DNA of 64,000 bases from Amblyomma americanum (lineage: Eukaryota > Arthropoda > Arachnida > Ixodida > Ixodidae), in the NCBI RefSeq assembly GCF_052857255.1, contig NC_135500.1:164241183-164305182 (forward strand), given 5' to 3'. Made by a program: the position numbers and the translations under genes. Under the pieces are notes generated by a model, which ran no database searches, had not been told where the DNA came from, and saw only the letters and a program-made list of their open reading frames with translations. Below, in pieces: positions 35,138-47,956 of the stretch (the stretch's first letter is position 1; each line of letters starts with the position of its first letter).

Positions 35138-36944
35138 AGCTGTCCAACCAATGGCGGCGACCTATCATCATGTCGTCGTCAGTCGCCCTGTGCCTGCTAG
35201 CAGGGCGTCGCGTGTAGCTGGAACACGCACTTCTATTTTCTTTTTTTTAAATATATAACTTCCATCTAAAGCCTTGATTAATCTTATGGGTGGCGTTGGG
35301 TGCGAAAAGTGTGCTTTACTGCTTCCTCACATTTTTTTGGCTCGAAATCAAAATGCTCTCTGTAATTCAGTGCGTAGTCTCTTAATAAACTAAAATGCGC
35401 TCGTGATTTTATTTCATCAATTCCTATTCTTCTTATAGGTAGCGAACGTGCGCTTTCATCATGAAATGCCATCGGTTGCTTTGTGGGCACAAATTGTGAA
35501 CGCTTAAAATTTGAACTTGAAGCCTAAGCCGGTGTTGCTTTTAGAGAAATTACATTTCTTCAGGCTTTTCTGCGCTTGATCAAATGATTGGTATTCCAGG
35601 AGACATTTACAGCATTGCGGCAGAACGCTGCATACTAAGGGTATATTATCCACGTAAAAAAGTGAGAGGAGCATCAAAATTTGCGCGCCTAATTAACCAC
35701 TTAATTTTTTCTTTAATGCGGAAAACTACCAAAAACGCAGAGTTAGTATCATCGTAAAACAAAAACGAAGACTCACTGTACTCAGTAGAGTATGCCTTTT
35801 CGTTGTGAAAAATCAGATATCAACTTCTTGTGCGGGACTTAGCTCGCGCGCGCTCCACTTGAAAGCGTACGATAATTGGTATAGCTCAGAAAAAGAGGTC
35901 TGAAACCGGTCAGTTTCTTTTCGAGGTAGATGAGAACGAAGCTAAAATAAACGACTGCGAAAGCGTTTAAAGTTGAAATCTCTTCTTTGAACTTTCTCTT
36001 CTTCAACTGGGAAAGTTGAAGACAGGATTCTGAACATTAATCTGCTATGCACGCGGGCTTGTAACAAACAATGTTACAATTCTTAAAATTTTTTTAAGAA
36101 TCCCCGTTCGATTCTATGCGTATCAGCACTGAAAAAATAGCAAGCTCACTGTGACGCTTCGAGCACAGTTCATTGCATGTCTTCCGAATTTTCGCTTCGA
36201 AGATACTGCTACACTCAGTTTATGAAACCTGACTTTATTTAGTACGTATTCATTCATATTTTTAACTTTATCATTTTTTAGAGCTAATGACCTGCCTGCT
36301 TCAGTCTGGTTTGCTCTATGATCTTCGTAACAGAAGCAATGGTTTAGCATACGTGGCCAAGTTCCGCGAGAACAAGTGGTATTGAAAACATTTTCTCTTC
36401 TTAAATGTAACTTTCTCTATTAAGCCACAGATTTGTTATATTTTGCATTCATACATAGGCTGCGTATGTTCTTCTGCTGCCCAGAATTATACCACTTTTT
36501 CGTAGACTTCCCTCCAGCTGTTATGCGCTTCCACCCAAGGTGCTGTGCCAGTATACCTGCTCGGAAGTGACGCCAAATTGCTGTCTTCGATATTTAAAAC
36601 TTTCTGGTTGCTTCTGGGCAAAGTTCATGGCGTCTGTGAAGCCGCACCGCAGCCGTTCGTAATCATACTTTCGCTTATACTGCAAGAGTCCCCAGTATAA
36701 GTGCGATCAATTCATTCCACTTTTAAATACGCAGACCATCGTCATTACACACCTCTTCAATTTTTCATACCTTGTTTTTCGCTTCACTCATCCCGGTAAC
36801 TACCTCACATTTAAAACGAGTAAAACTGTTCCCGATTTTACTGCAAGATTAGAGAGCAGCGTCACCCTAGCTTCAGAGTTTTAGAAATTAAAGTTACACC
36901 AGACCATCGAGTTCAACTTTGTCGTGAAAAATTTTGAAAATTGG
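35138..36944. other. Anonymous noncoding DNA
   Basis: No gene or repeat recognised; AT-rich with short open frames only. Confidence 0.5.
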
Positions 36945-37228
36945 AAAATTGTAAGACACTTTTAAGAAAATATTAAAGGTAATGATGTGTTATTCTGATA
37001 TGTAGCAAAATCTTTCTTAAAATGCTTTTCCAGCGATCGCAACGAACAGCTAAGACTGCCATATAAAAAAGTGGGGAACGCTTTTGCCGATAGCAAAAAC
37101 GTAAATAAAAGACTATAAGACACCTGACTGGCGATCTCCGGGTACATTGATTGTTATAATTAAATCTTGCATTATATGAAGAAATTCCGTTCATCAAAGG
37201 TTTCCCGCTCAAAATGCATTTGTCCACA
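36945..37228 (-). repeat. Unnamed dispersed repeat, copy 3 (inverted)
   Basis: Minus-strand reading gives 'gatttaattataacaatcaa', 'ggagatcgcc', 'aaaagcgttcccc', 'tggcagtcttagctg' and 'agaaagattttgctac', in the same order as the copies at 14.6 and 42.7 kb. It also shares the 5' block 'gaacggaatttcttcat' with copy 2. It appears to lack the last 40-50 bases. Confidence 0.75.
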
Positions 37229-40207
37229 ATTACTGGGCATGTAGTCTCTCTGATACTCTACTCGTCTAAAATAACGCTCAGCAGAAACATTTTAATATCG
37301 ATCTCGGCGCCGATGAGAGCGTTAATATAAAGGCCGTTCGGCGTAAAATACGACATTGGCTGATATCCAAAAATAAAACCTAGCGACCACACAAACATAC
37401 GAGCTGCTATGTATGCTTCAGCGAAAAACGTTCCCTTCAAATTTTAAGCTCATGAACGAAGTGGGCCGAGGCAGGAAGTAAAGACAGTTGTGAAGAAGTA
37501 ATTGTTTAGAGCTGCCCCCAAACCACGTTTCGCTGATCCTCGGTCTACCAGATCGTTCACAGTGTACATGCAGAAATTTCGCTCACAGAGAAAAGTAACT
37601 AAAATTGCAGACACTGACCATGCGCAGAAGAATAATTGATGCGTCCGTTGGATATTTGCACTTTAACACAGAGCATGCTACTTGTCAGAGAAGCTAAATT
37701 TAAGATACACCGCATCAATGAGATAACCCATGTTGTGGCAAACTAGCAGCACGCATTCGTTTTAAGCACAGCCTGATAGCATAACCTATGGTGCCAACTA
37801 TTTTCTCTGTGATCATTTCACTTTTTTTACCCGCAAAAACTGGAAGCGCTCACCAAAAGCAGCTGCTGGCAGATCTGGTTAAGCCCGAACGCTTCTTTTA
37901 ATTTCGAGCGAAAACTTTTCCGCAATGGGCTTGAGGCTCGTGAACGACCCAGAACGAAGATAATTCCTGTTTGAAGAATTAACATAGTCTATGGTTTTTG
38001 CCACTCCAAGCAGTGCAAGCGGATGGCGGATGATGTCCTGTTAGGGAAATGCTGTAAAGGCTGTCTGTGCACGTGGTACCTTACCCAGAACAGGAGAAAA
38101 ATGCAAAGAGCAATTTTAAACGCACAAATTGAGCAGACCCCAGTCTCTTTGAGAGAAGCTTAGTAAAACCTTAGTCATCATTACACGACGATAAGTGGCT
38201 AGTACATATTATGAACGATAACGGCGCTCGCGGAACATCCCTGATGAGGATGGTGATGACGTGAAGAAAAAGAATAAATCATCAGTTATACCGGCCGCGT
38301 TTTGAAAACTTTCTTCTGCTGCTTGAGTGCTGTATTAGGCATTTAAATATTAAGAGCTTCGTGACCTCAGCTCACCATCTTTTCATTCATTTCTCATTTT
38401 GACAGTACAAATGGAAATATCCGTTCGATTGATTTAATAGAATAGCACATTCTCGCCGAAGAGGACTGTACTTTTTCTAAGGTAAGCTTATTTTTCTAGG
38501 GTAAGGTAAGTGTGCCAATAGATGTATAAACAAAGGAGCTAAAGTTTCATATGAAATTATGCTACTTTCTCTAACTGGTCCAAAGAGGGCCAGCTGCGGC
38601 TGTGCTTGGTGCCGACCCACACATACAATGTTGATAAAGAAAATTAAAGGTTACAGAGCTTTTTTACTCCAAGTTTAATGCATCACATGCCAGAATACCG
38701 CATTATGTCCACCCTTATAACGTGCCAAGCAGCACCGCTGCTTTTCCTTGATCAGTTCAGACAATAGCTGCTGGTCGAACCTGCTCTACTCCGGCGCTGA
38801 GACAACTAATGGCAGTCCAACGACACCGGGCCATTCAGCACTACTCGCAGCTAATTTCGCCCTATGCGGTCCATCTAACTTGCAACCATAGAGCAAACAC
38901 TCATAAAATGAGAACTTTTACTATTTTATAAATATCCATTCAGTTCTCGCGTTCCTGAAGCAATGCTTACTGACGCAATAGCTCGAAGACCAACCATGGA
39001 TGTTAGTGTTTATAATATGCTCAAAACTTGTGACAAACAATAATGCCACCGAAATTTTTCTTTGCTGAGAATAGCTTTTTTCATGTGTTTAAAGATAAAG
39101 TGGTCAATGTAATGACTAAAAGATTCAAGCTGCAAGTACTTTCACCGCGTAACAGAAACAAACAACACAACTTTCGGCTAAAAAAAAAGAATGCAGCCAG
39201 AATTCATTCCGCTTAACAGGCAATGTCATACGTTTCTGCATAGGATAAAACGAAAAAAATCTTGTTTCTAACACTAGCCCTGATAAATTTTGTTCTTTTA
39301 TTTGAGAAATGTGGCAAGATTTATACATGAGAAGGAAAACCTAAACTGGCACAAAAATTCTGGCCAGTCACAGCCTAATACAAGCTCTCACATAGGTTTA
39401 AATTAGGCGAGACTGTATATTCAGTTATCAAACAAGAGTAACACCTCACCAAATATCGCCACTGGCTTCCTGGCGTAAGTCTCGCGCGCTTGATAATGCT
39501 CATTCGTAGACGAAGAATTTATTACGTGGAAAAGGTCTTCTGTTCTCAATATTTTTATCAGCATTCTTTTAATCAGAACTAAACAAATAAAAGTGACATC
39601 TTCCTCCAACGGCGAGAGAAGTGGTAGGTCAGAAGCGCACAAAATTCCTGAAATACTTCTTGGCATCGTTGAAAACACACATGCATGAATATATCAGCAA
39701 CCAACAACGAAGTCGCCGTTTATCTATTGCATTTTCATCATTCCTTTTTAACTGCGTTTGAATCATCACACCTATCAGTTCGGTTTATAGAGCGCTTTAT
39801 TTTGCTTTTATGTCTGCAAATATAAGAATCATCTTGCTATGTGCACGCCTGTTAAAGACCAGTCGCTGTAGTGGATGCAACTAATCTGGTGAATTAAGCA
39901 TGTCGCAGAAGTAGGTTCATCTAAAGAGAAGCCGACTTTTGCGTTAAGAACTAAACTGCATTCCCAACCTGCAGACACTAGAAAAATGGAGTGCAGGATG
40001 CCTGCCGTAGGCCATTAAAAGGTTCCGAATTCTTGAGCGGGCGAGTTTTCAGTGCCTGTAATAGCAAGATAAAAATTATGTTGCATGTAAATATCTTGGT
40101 GACTGACATTTGTAAAAGCAATAATTTTCACTTCCGCAGAAAAAAGTGCAAGTAAAGAAAGGTAGGTGCCGGTAACATTACTACCTTGAAAATAGGTTAC
40201 TGAGGAA
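37229..40207. other. Anonymous noncoding DNA
   Basis: No recognisable feature. Open frames are short and lack domain signatures. Confidence 0.5.
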
Positions 40208-40345
40208 AGAAAATGGGGCAGCAGCTGTGTCACATCTCGGTAAACTCCTGAACCGCGCCGAAAGGAAAGGAATAAAGGAGGAACTGAAAGAAGAAAGGAA
40301 GTAAGAGTTGCCGTAGTGGAGGGCTCTGGAATTACTACCTTATTT
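40208..40345 (-). mobile_element. Ruka-like SINE 3' fragment, minus strand
   Basis: Minus-strand reading gives the 'gagccctccactacggcaac' block, the pyrimidine-rich 'tttcttctttcagttcctcc' block, 'ggcgcggttcagg' and a degraded end. It belongs to the ATT-tailed subfamily. The head and tail are missing. Confidence 0.85.
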
Positions 40346-42619
40346 TTGCTATATATCCCAAAAGCTGATAGCTAAGCAATCGCCGCAAAACAGCGCAGTC
40401 GTCACAAGACCACGTATATTTCTACAAGTCCGCAATAAAGTGAACACAAATACATCGAATTGTCCTCAGGACTCAGTAAAGCGTTGAATAAAAGAAATAA
40501 ATACCGTCAGAACCAATGAATTCTTCGAAAACATAAAATTACATTTATCACGCGCAATTTCTAGGCTGTAAATAATCGACAATGCACCCGAGAAACAAAA
40601 AGGTACGCTTCGCTATATTTCGACCATCTTCCGTTCAGAGTGTAATGCCCGCTCAGAAAACTTCCATTCTCCACTGAGAGGCATATATCGATCGCTTGCG
40701 GCTTGATATCTATTCTTTGATCAACAAATATGCACGTCCGTGCAATTTTCAAAACGAGTAATGCGAAATTCATGAATATGGCTTTGCTCTTCTCCATCAA
40801 GCCAGATACAAAACTGCCATCAGGAGCCATAAATTGCCGACTGAGTGTGCGGGCCTCGGAAAGCTTTCATACATGCGAAATGCGCTGGACCGCATTAAGA
40901 GCTTTAGATGTGTATCGCAGACACGAGCCCGTTTGTTATGCAGCTATCTTCAGGCTTTACCATATGCGACCGCCCGAATACTGTCTTCAGTTCATGACAT
41001 TTTGCGGAGGGCGAAGCACTAGTACAACGCCGGACTGTCATTTGACGTAGGTCATCCCCGCCGGAAAAGGTAGAGAAAGAAGTCGCTTAAGTTCGGTATT
41101 TTCTTTTTCGATTGAGCCCATTATTAATGTGAAGAAAAAAAAAGGGAATTCCGAGTGAATGCTCGCCTCTCCACAAAATAGGAAATGAGACCTGAGAAAA
41201 TCCCGTTCTTCAGGAGGAAATAAAAAAAAAACGGGTGGGAAGGAAAATGTTCCCCGGCTGCTTTTGACGGTGGTAGATTATCAATCTTTTTTCTTGCTGC
41301 CTGCCCAAAATGGCTAACAAACCAAGCTGCAGTGTCTTGCCTATTTGGCCGCTTCACGAAAGTGAAGAAAATTACCTATGAAATATTAATGAGACTTCGA
41401 GCAGCTCGAGAACGTGGAATTTCTTTTCTCACTTCGAAAGATGTCAAAGAAAGAAAATGTTCCCAAACGACGCTACTTCGAACTTTTTTAATCACAAATT
41501 TTTTTCGTTAGACGCGTTCTGAAGAAATGAGCGAGCCGGAACAGTTGGGCACACGATACTAATTTATGGAAATCTCTGAAGCAGGGTATATGCGGAATAA
41601 TTTGCGCGCAGAGGTATCAACAATTTAAGTTCCCCGGGCCTAGACTTCTTCTCCTCATTAATACCTGGAATCCTGGGAGCGGGTCCCGAAACCTGCGCTC
41701 CCATTTCCAATCACTAAGGCACCATCGGCGCCGGATTAGCGCGAGCTGCTTCCCAATAAGCCCCTGTAATTGCCTTCAAGCACCGGCACTCCCAGTGGCT
41801 CAGGCTTCTATTTATTTTTATTTACATTTCTCTCACACTATCTGCTCCTCCTCGAAAGTCGTGTAGGCAATTATTTAGGGAAGCACAGAAGACAGGAACC
41901 TCGGATGACTTGCAAGATTCTGTTGGTCGTGGTGCTTTGTTCAGCCCGACCTAATCAGTGCTGGGTGTCCACTGGACAGAAGTGGAGCCTAGCATTGCCG
42001 TGTTAATTTCATTGCTTAGTCACATTGTTTAACAGTGATCGTAAACACATCTTGAAGAACACTTATGCCGCCAAAACATTTGGTCGCCTTCAAGGAGTTG
42101 TTTTGACCCTTTATCTGCCCACTCCTGTAATCCATTTAGTGAAGGAGATAGAATTTGCTGTTGAAGTTTTTAATTAATGAGCGGGCCTAAGACGTACCTT
42201 TCTGGAAAGAGACGTTCGTGCTTGATGTAACACTGGAATGTTGACTAGATTAGGGGAAAGAACCACCATCTCCTATACAGGACGAAGTGGACTCGTCGAA
42301 AGCAAGAGTTTATACAAGAAAAAAATGGCGCAATAAAAACCGTCATAATAAATTTCATGATGAGGACGACCGATAGAGCCATTTAAATCAAGGGCAAGAA
42401 TAAACCGGTAAGTTTATATCATCTGAGTTACTTTCGTAAGGTTTTGAAAATACAGGTGGCTGAGCTTGTCATGGATGATCAACATGCTAGAACATTATTG
42501 TATCGAGCACATTATACGGGCAAAAAAACAGTGCTTAATGCTATCAGTTAAACATGTAAAGATAGCCAGTCGAGAAGTAAGTGCTCGTAAATTGTACGGC
42601 ACTTCATACCCAAGAATTG
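40346..42619. other. Noncoding DNA, GC-richer patch
   Basis: A GC-richer, low-decay-looking patch sits at 41620-41770. No coding or RNA signature was recognised. Confidence 0.45.
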
Positions 42620-42950
42620 TCAACAAAATCATTGTTGAACAGGCAAGAGCTTACGAACGGAATTTTTTCACACATTATGAGATTTAACTATAACTATAAA
42701 TATATCCGCTGATCTCCCGTCGGCAGGCTTACACTTTTTTGCTATTATAGTTCATGATATCATCAAAAGCGTTCCCATTGGTTTTCTATGGCAGTCTTAA
42801 CAGCTCGCTGCGAGTGATAAAAAGACTTTAAAGGAAAGATTTTGCTACGCATCAGAAGAATGGACCTTAACCTTTAATAGTTACATAGGAGTACGTACTT
42901 TGCAATTTTTTAATATTTGATTTTATTTGCCCAAGAATGTCGGACATAAA
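42620..42950 (+). repeat. Unnamed dispersed repeat, copy 2
   Basis: Same-strand partner of 14575-14895. Shared blocks run from 'acgaacggaattttttcaca' through 'gagatttaactataac', 'gatctcccgtcggcagg', 'aaaagcgttcccattggttt' and 'atggcagt', to 'gctacgcatcagaagaatgga' and a T-rich end with 'aatgtcggacata'. An open frame ends inside its 5' part at 42687 but has no recognisable domain. Confidence 0.75.
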
Positions 42951-43242
42951 TAACAACCCATTCTCTGAAAAAAAATCGCTCCAGACTTAACATATCAACA
43001 TTTGCATTTTCGTAGTTCAACACGTTTATCAGAAAAACATTCTGTCAGCAATTTTAGATTCTCAAGAAATAAAATGAGAAATACGGGTGTGAGAAATTAT
43101 GCACAAGCCTCAGTTTCAAACATCGCTATAATAGTCCGCAAAGAGGATTATTTTGCGCGCCATTAACAGCTACTTATGAAAGCTTTGTCACTTGCATTCA
43201 CGGGTAAAACTGCTACGGCGCATCAATCACAAAGCTAGTAGA

Positions 43243-43397
43243 ACCCGGGGTTCTTTTACGGGCACGAACATCGCACAGTACACGGGCCTCTGAAATTTTG
43301 CCTCCATAGTAATGCGACCGTTGCAGCCGGTATCGAACCCACGTCTTTCGGGTCAGCAGCCGAGTACCCTAACCGCTGAGCCACCGCGGCGGCTGCA
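43243..43397 (-). mobile_element. Ruka-like SINE head, minus strand
   Basis: Minus-strand reading starts 'gccgccgcggtggctcagcg', followed by 'gttagggtactcggctgctg', 'acccgaaagacgtgggttcg' (B box GGTTCGATACC) and the 'gaggcccgtgtactgtg' block. It stops shortly after 'gtaaaagaacccc'. 3'-truncated. Confidence 0.92.
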
Positions 43398-43661
43398 ATT
43401 TTTAAATTGTAAAAAAAAACAAATTTCTTGTCTAACAATTGAGTAACGCAATGAAATACTTTAATGCAGGAATTTATTATTAACTTTCTAAATTACTTTT
43501 ATTAAAATAGACTGCTGCTCTTCGGGTCATAAAAGATTTGCCCTCTCCTATGACGTGCTGTGCCCCTTTAAGTAGGTCTGACGCCCCGTGAGCCTAGGCC
43601 AGTGGAACGGCAGTGGTGTGAGTGTGGCGAGTTACTAGCATCTACCAATGAAGGCTATGGT

Positions 43662-43796
43662 CCTGGATGATCTCAGGATGACGCTAAAAGAACAAGGACG
43701 AAAGAGGCACAAGAACACAACAGGACAGGCGCCTGTCTTGTGTTCTTGTGCCCCTTTCGTCCTTGTTCTTTTAGCGCCATCCTGAGATCATCCAGA
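43662..43796. repeat. Near-perfect 66-bp-arm palindrome (foldback element)
   Basis: Inverted repeat centred at 43730/43731 (GACAGGC|GCCTGTC) with no spacer. The arms pair through 'ctggatgatctcaggatg', 'cgctaaaagaacaaggacg' and 'gcacaagaacacaa'. I count about three mismatches plus a 3-base insertion ('cag') in the left arm. The right flank at 43797-43817 reads, on the minus strand, 'gggctagttggtgcatagct', which matches the left flank of the palindrome at 4.4 kb. It has no coding content. Confidence 0.93.
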
Positions 43797-44298
43797 AGCT
43801 ATGCACCAACTAGCCCAAACCAAAGTACTTCTTAAGACTATGGGCGTGGGGAAGATGGGGTGAACACGCACATGGAACGAACTTTCCCCGACGGTAGCTC
43901 TGACGAGGTGGGCAGTACCGGCGAAGCAAAAAAAAAAAGGTAGTCTGCTTTGGAGGATTCAACCGATGCATACCGCTTCGGGCAGGAAAACGCTCCGTTC
44001 GCCGCTCATTTCTTTCGCAAGCGTAGTGAAAGTGTCAAGTGTTTGGCAGTGCTACTGTCTCCTTTCTTTTGGTCGCATCGTCTTATAATTCTAATGTCGC
44101 GTGTTATGGTGAAAAAGGGGGAAGGAAAAGGTTGAGTGAGAAGGAGTTTGGCGGGAAGGACAAATATTGTGCGGGTCGCTTTTTGAAAGCGAATTTGTAG
44201 TTCCTTTACGTCAATTTTCTTACACAGTGTTACTGAGGCTGTGTAAGTTGAACGGCGTCGCGCGGTACTCAGAGGTCAACTGTTTTCTTTTATTTTAG

Positions 44299-44530
44299 CT
44301 GCAACTGTGCCTCAGTGTTTAAAGTAGTCGGCTGCTGACCCGAAAGACGCGGGTTCGATCCCGGCCGTAGCGGACGCATTTCGATGAAGGCGAAATGCTA
44401 GAGGCCCGTGTACTGCGTGACATCAGAGCACATTAAAGAACCCTAGGTGATTGAATTATCTGAAGCCCTTGAATACTGCGTCCATAATAGCCTGAGCCGT
44501 TTCTGGACGTCAAACCTATAAACCAAACCA
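44299..44530 (+). mobile_element. Ruka-like SINE, 'aaaccaaacc'-ending subfamily
   Basis: The degraded A box 'gcctcagtgtttaaag' is followed by 'gtcggctgctgacccgaaag', B box GGTTCGATCCC (about 44352-44362), 'cgatgaaggcgaaatgctag', 'gaggcccgtgtactgcgtga', 'cattaaagaaccctaggtg' and the end 'gacgtcaaacctataaacca'. It is nearly full length. Confidence 0.92.
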
Positions 44531-44635
44531 ATATTAGACTTTGCTTTCCTTCCATGACTATTTACAGCGCCAGGCCACAGCACCGGGTTACGCTAACTAT
44601 AGAGACGCCGCTAGGAACAAGAAATAGCTGCTATA

Positions 44636-44760
44636 TAGCACGTGTGGCGTAGTGGTGTGAGCCCCCGCCTCCCATGCGGCAGGTTCGGGCTTCGACCCCA
44701 GTGCCGCCGAGCACAGACCGCTGATACAAAGGGTACAAGCCTTCCGCATGCCTGGTACTA
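44636..44760 (+). mobile_element. tRNA-like sequence, possible third SINE head
   Basis: An A-box-like 'tggcgtagtggtgtgagc', an anticodon-like arm with 'CCGC' and 'GCGG' around CTCCCAT (would read glycine, CCC) and a B-box-like 'ggttcgggcttcgacccc' follow one another at tRNA-like spacing. The acceptor stem does not close, so it is a tRNA-derived repeat rather than a functional tRNA gene. Downstream 'gggtacaagcc' resembles the 'tgtacaagcc' of the second SINE family at 45.68 kb. Confidence 0.45.
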
Positions 44761-45486
44761 GTCTTATCTGTGGTGAAATGCTTGCAAAACAGTTTTTTAA
44801 CCCCAAACAGTGTAGACGAAGAATACCTTGTGTCAAAATTAGAGATTTTAGCCAGAACAATCATTGCGCGAATAAAATTCAACATCATCAAGAAATCTCT
44901 TAAGCACCTACAAGGAACGCGAAAGACGAATTCTTTGAAATCAACAGTACACGTCTACATAAGGATTGAAGCAAATAAATTCGCCTTCAGATAAAGATAG
45001 ATATGACAATTTTAACGATCATTCAGTTGCACCCAATCATGACGAAGCTTTTCATGCATATCCCTTCTTTATCTGCGTCAGCACAGCAGCTATTCAGCAG
45101 AGCCAAGGTGCCCTTCCTCTAAAGCGAAGCAAACATTACGACGATCAAATTTAAGCCGAGTTGCTCCTGATGTGCGGGAAAAAAAATAAAATTTGAAATC
45201 CTTGCAAATGCTGCGACCGGAATACTCCTTTGTATGCTTGAGAAGCACAAATTAATACGCAAGTAAATGCATTGGTTCGTTTAAAAATTGTAATGCAATG
45301 CCATTACTTTTTGTGAAAATAATGGGTAATGTAATTGAATTACATTTGCATAGTTCTTATAAGCGAAATTAGTTATGTACTTTATCTACTTTTACAAAAT
45401 AATTTTGGCACGTATTGAGCCGATGAACAACTGAGGTCACCTATGCGAGCTTTTGTAAACGCAAAAATGCGAGGAAAATTCGAGGA
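44761..45486. other. Anonymous noncoding DNA
   Basis: AT-rich, nothing recognised. Confidence 0.5.
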
Positions 45487-46031
45487 GACACTTAAGCTTC
45501 GGCTTGAGGGTATGAGGCGATAGCATTAATGGGTTAATGCCCACATATGCGGAATTGGTCATTATCGACTTTACAATCACAGATCCATGGGAGTCGTTAT
45601 GCCACTTTTGGCGCAGTGGTGCAGCGGTTAGGCCATGCGCCACTGCCCTGCGATGGCAGTTGATGCCACTGGTGGGGTTTGTACAAGCCAGGTTGCTTTT
45701 CCTGTGCGCAACCTCTCACGACCAATCATTAATTTAACTTACATCTGGCACAAAGGTAAGTTTGCTCACAATCCGATGAGCAGGTTGTGATGACGCCACA
45801 AGATCACGTGACATAGGTGGCTAGGTTGATTCTCCGGGTATTCTTCGCTCACAACGCCGATGACGACGAAGACGACATCAGATTTTCCGCACAACAGGAA
45901 TCTTGATGCAGTCCTGTTACAAAATTGCTGCTCCACTTTCCTCGTCAGTGAAGGAGACGCAGTGCTTTAAGGCAAATCAGTGAAAGTTTGGTAGCCACCT
46001 AGGTCACGTGACCTTGCAGCATCATCACAAC
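45487..46031 (+). mobile_element. Composite repeat: second SINE family copy 2 plus inverted repeats
   Basis: 45487-45700 aligns with 22126-22335 and carries a clear tRNA-like head, 'tggcgcagtggtgcagcggt', followed by 'tgcgatggcagttgatgcca'. Beyond it, 45783-45827 and 45990-46031 form an inverted repeat of about 40 bases with some 5 mismatches, each with TCACGTGAC at the centre of the arm. Between the arms is a 'gacgacgaagacgacatc' stretch. Whether this is one long element or a SINE joined to a small foldback transposon cannot be decided by eye. Confidence 0.55.
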
Positions 46032-46400
46032 TTCTGATAATTACCTTTCAACTATAACATTTAGGCTTCTGGTTGCAATTAGAGACTCGTAGACGGTCCT
46101 TAGCAATTGCCATATCAGTTTCTATAATTTCGAAAATGCGATTACCCTTGGTGCCGCTGTGGCTCAGAAAAATTTGGCTTTTTCGACTAGTTACATGCAG
46201 TGGAGTGGTACTTTATCTGCATGTTTTCGACAGCGCATGTATTTTCGCACGATGGGGCTAAATTTTGTCGAGCCACACCGCCGAGGGTAATCGCGTTTTC
46301 GAAATTCAAGAAACTGATATGGCGTTTACTTAAGACCGGCTACAAGCTTCTAATTGCAACCAGTAGCCTAACTGTTATAGTTGAAAATTAATTATCAGAA
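46032..46400. repeat. Long-arm foldback element (MITE-like)
   Basis: Left arm 46032-46165 and right arm 46270-46400 are imperfect reverse complements over about 130 bases (roughly 80-85% in the outer 80 bases), leaving a loop of about 100 bases. Shared arm blocks include 'ttctgataatta', 'ttcaactataaca', 'ctggttgcaatta' and 'atatcagtttct'. No transposase is encoded. It begins within one base of the inverted repeat ending at 46031, so the two elements abut or are nested. Confidence 0.85.
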
Positions 46401-47956
46401 AGTAGTTAAGCGGCTTACTAGTTAACATGATTTACGTGCTTTTTGATGTCCGCCAACGCAGGTATTAGTATGCCGCAGAAGCTGCCTTCATACCTGGAAA
46501 AGACCATTTAAAAAGATTTTTTCACGGTCGGTGAAACACCTGATATATTGTTTCGCAAGGCTGCTTCATAAATCCCGCTCAGGATTTTAAAAACTTTCTC
46601 CAGCAGCATGCATTTGCTAGCGCTGCTTTGCGCACATTTTGTTTTTCACGTCTGAAAGCTGCGAGAAGCACTGTATGCGTTTTGTTTCTGCGACTGCTAC
46701 ATTACCGGGACGCAGAAGAATGTGGCTTGGCGCTGATCGGCGCAAACGAATGCACTTCCTACTGGGCTGTTATATGGCTGCGCCTGTGTGATTTAAGCCG
46801 TGTACTGTCCTATAGGAAGAGTTCCTATTTTCACCTCCAACGTTGCTTTCTTTTACCTTTCTAGCAGCCCTTGGTGATATTCGCTGCATGCAAGGAGCAA
46901 CACTCCTTTATCTGCACTCCTTGGGCTCCTCCCGAAGGAAAAACTTAGTGAATTTCCGGTGTATTTTGTTATGCCGGTAAAAGGGCTGTCGTCTCTCGTT
47001 CATATCTCCTTTTGAAAAGACGTAGCTGCAGCTGGAATGTTCTGATCGCCGAACTCTAGATGCTGAGCGTGGCATCGGCGCGCTGTAGGCGTGCTAAGAA
47101 TGATTTATGGATTGCCGCGGCTTGTTTGTACTTCAAGTCGAGGCTAAAAAACAGTTGCCAATTAGATTGAGATTTGCAGGCAAGGTCCTAAACGGCTTGT
47201 GCCGTTGTGAGTTCCGGGGTACCAGGTTTCAGGCAGCATAGTCTTGAAGGCGCTTGTTTCACAGCAGGTGTAAAGATAAGGTTTACAATATTTCCCTCTT
47301 TGCGTTCCTGCGTTAGGACCTTTGAATGTGCATTTTATGTCAGTGCTGTTATTAACAGCCCGAAGTGAGTCAATGCTGACATGCGGCATGATCCTTCACA
47401 TTCAACCTTCCTAGTGCATAATAAATACCTCACAGAGGTATTTGGAAGTAGGTATTGAATACAGAGCAGATGTTCTGCAGAGAATATGTTTCTTTATGGT
47501 AATATTCTTGCGAAGCAATTTAAAATTGGCCACGAATATTTACCGAGATATTAAGATTTCATTTCTAAACAGCAAAACAAAGAAATGTACTGCATTATAA
47601 AGCAGGCACGTGCAGGATATGAGCAGAATTTTTTGAGTCCCCCTTACAGTATTTTTTTTTTATTAGCGCTGAACAGATCTTCGACGCACTAAGGATGATG
47701 GACTGCTAGCAGACGACGTGGCGCAGAAATAGTACAGAGAAAGGTAGACGAACGTTACTTTCAATTTTTAAATTTTATAATGTGGTGCCTTTCTTATAGT
47801 GCATGCATTGCATACGACCAACCTAGATAGCTTTGACATATACTAATGTTTTGAGCATATCAATTGTAATATAAATTGTGACAGCTGGTTCTGACACATC
47901 TTTCAATACTTAGAGAGAGTCAGGCTATGTAGTAGATTGTTCTTGCGGGCTAGTTG
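46401..47956. other. Anonymous noncoding DNA
   Basis: No feature recognised. A T-run lies at about 47651-47660. Confidence 0.5.
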
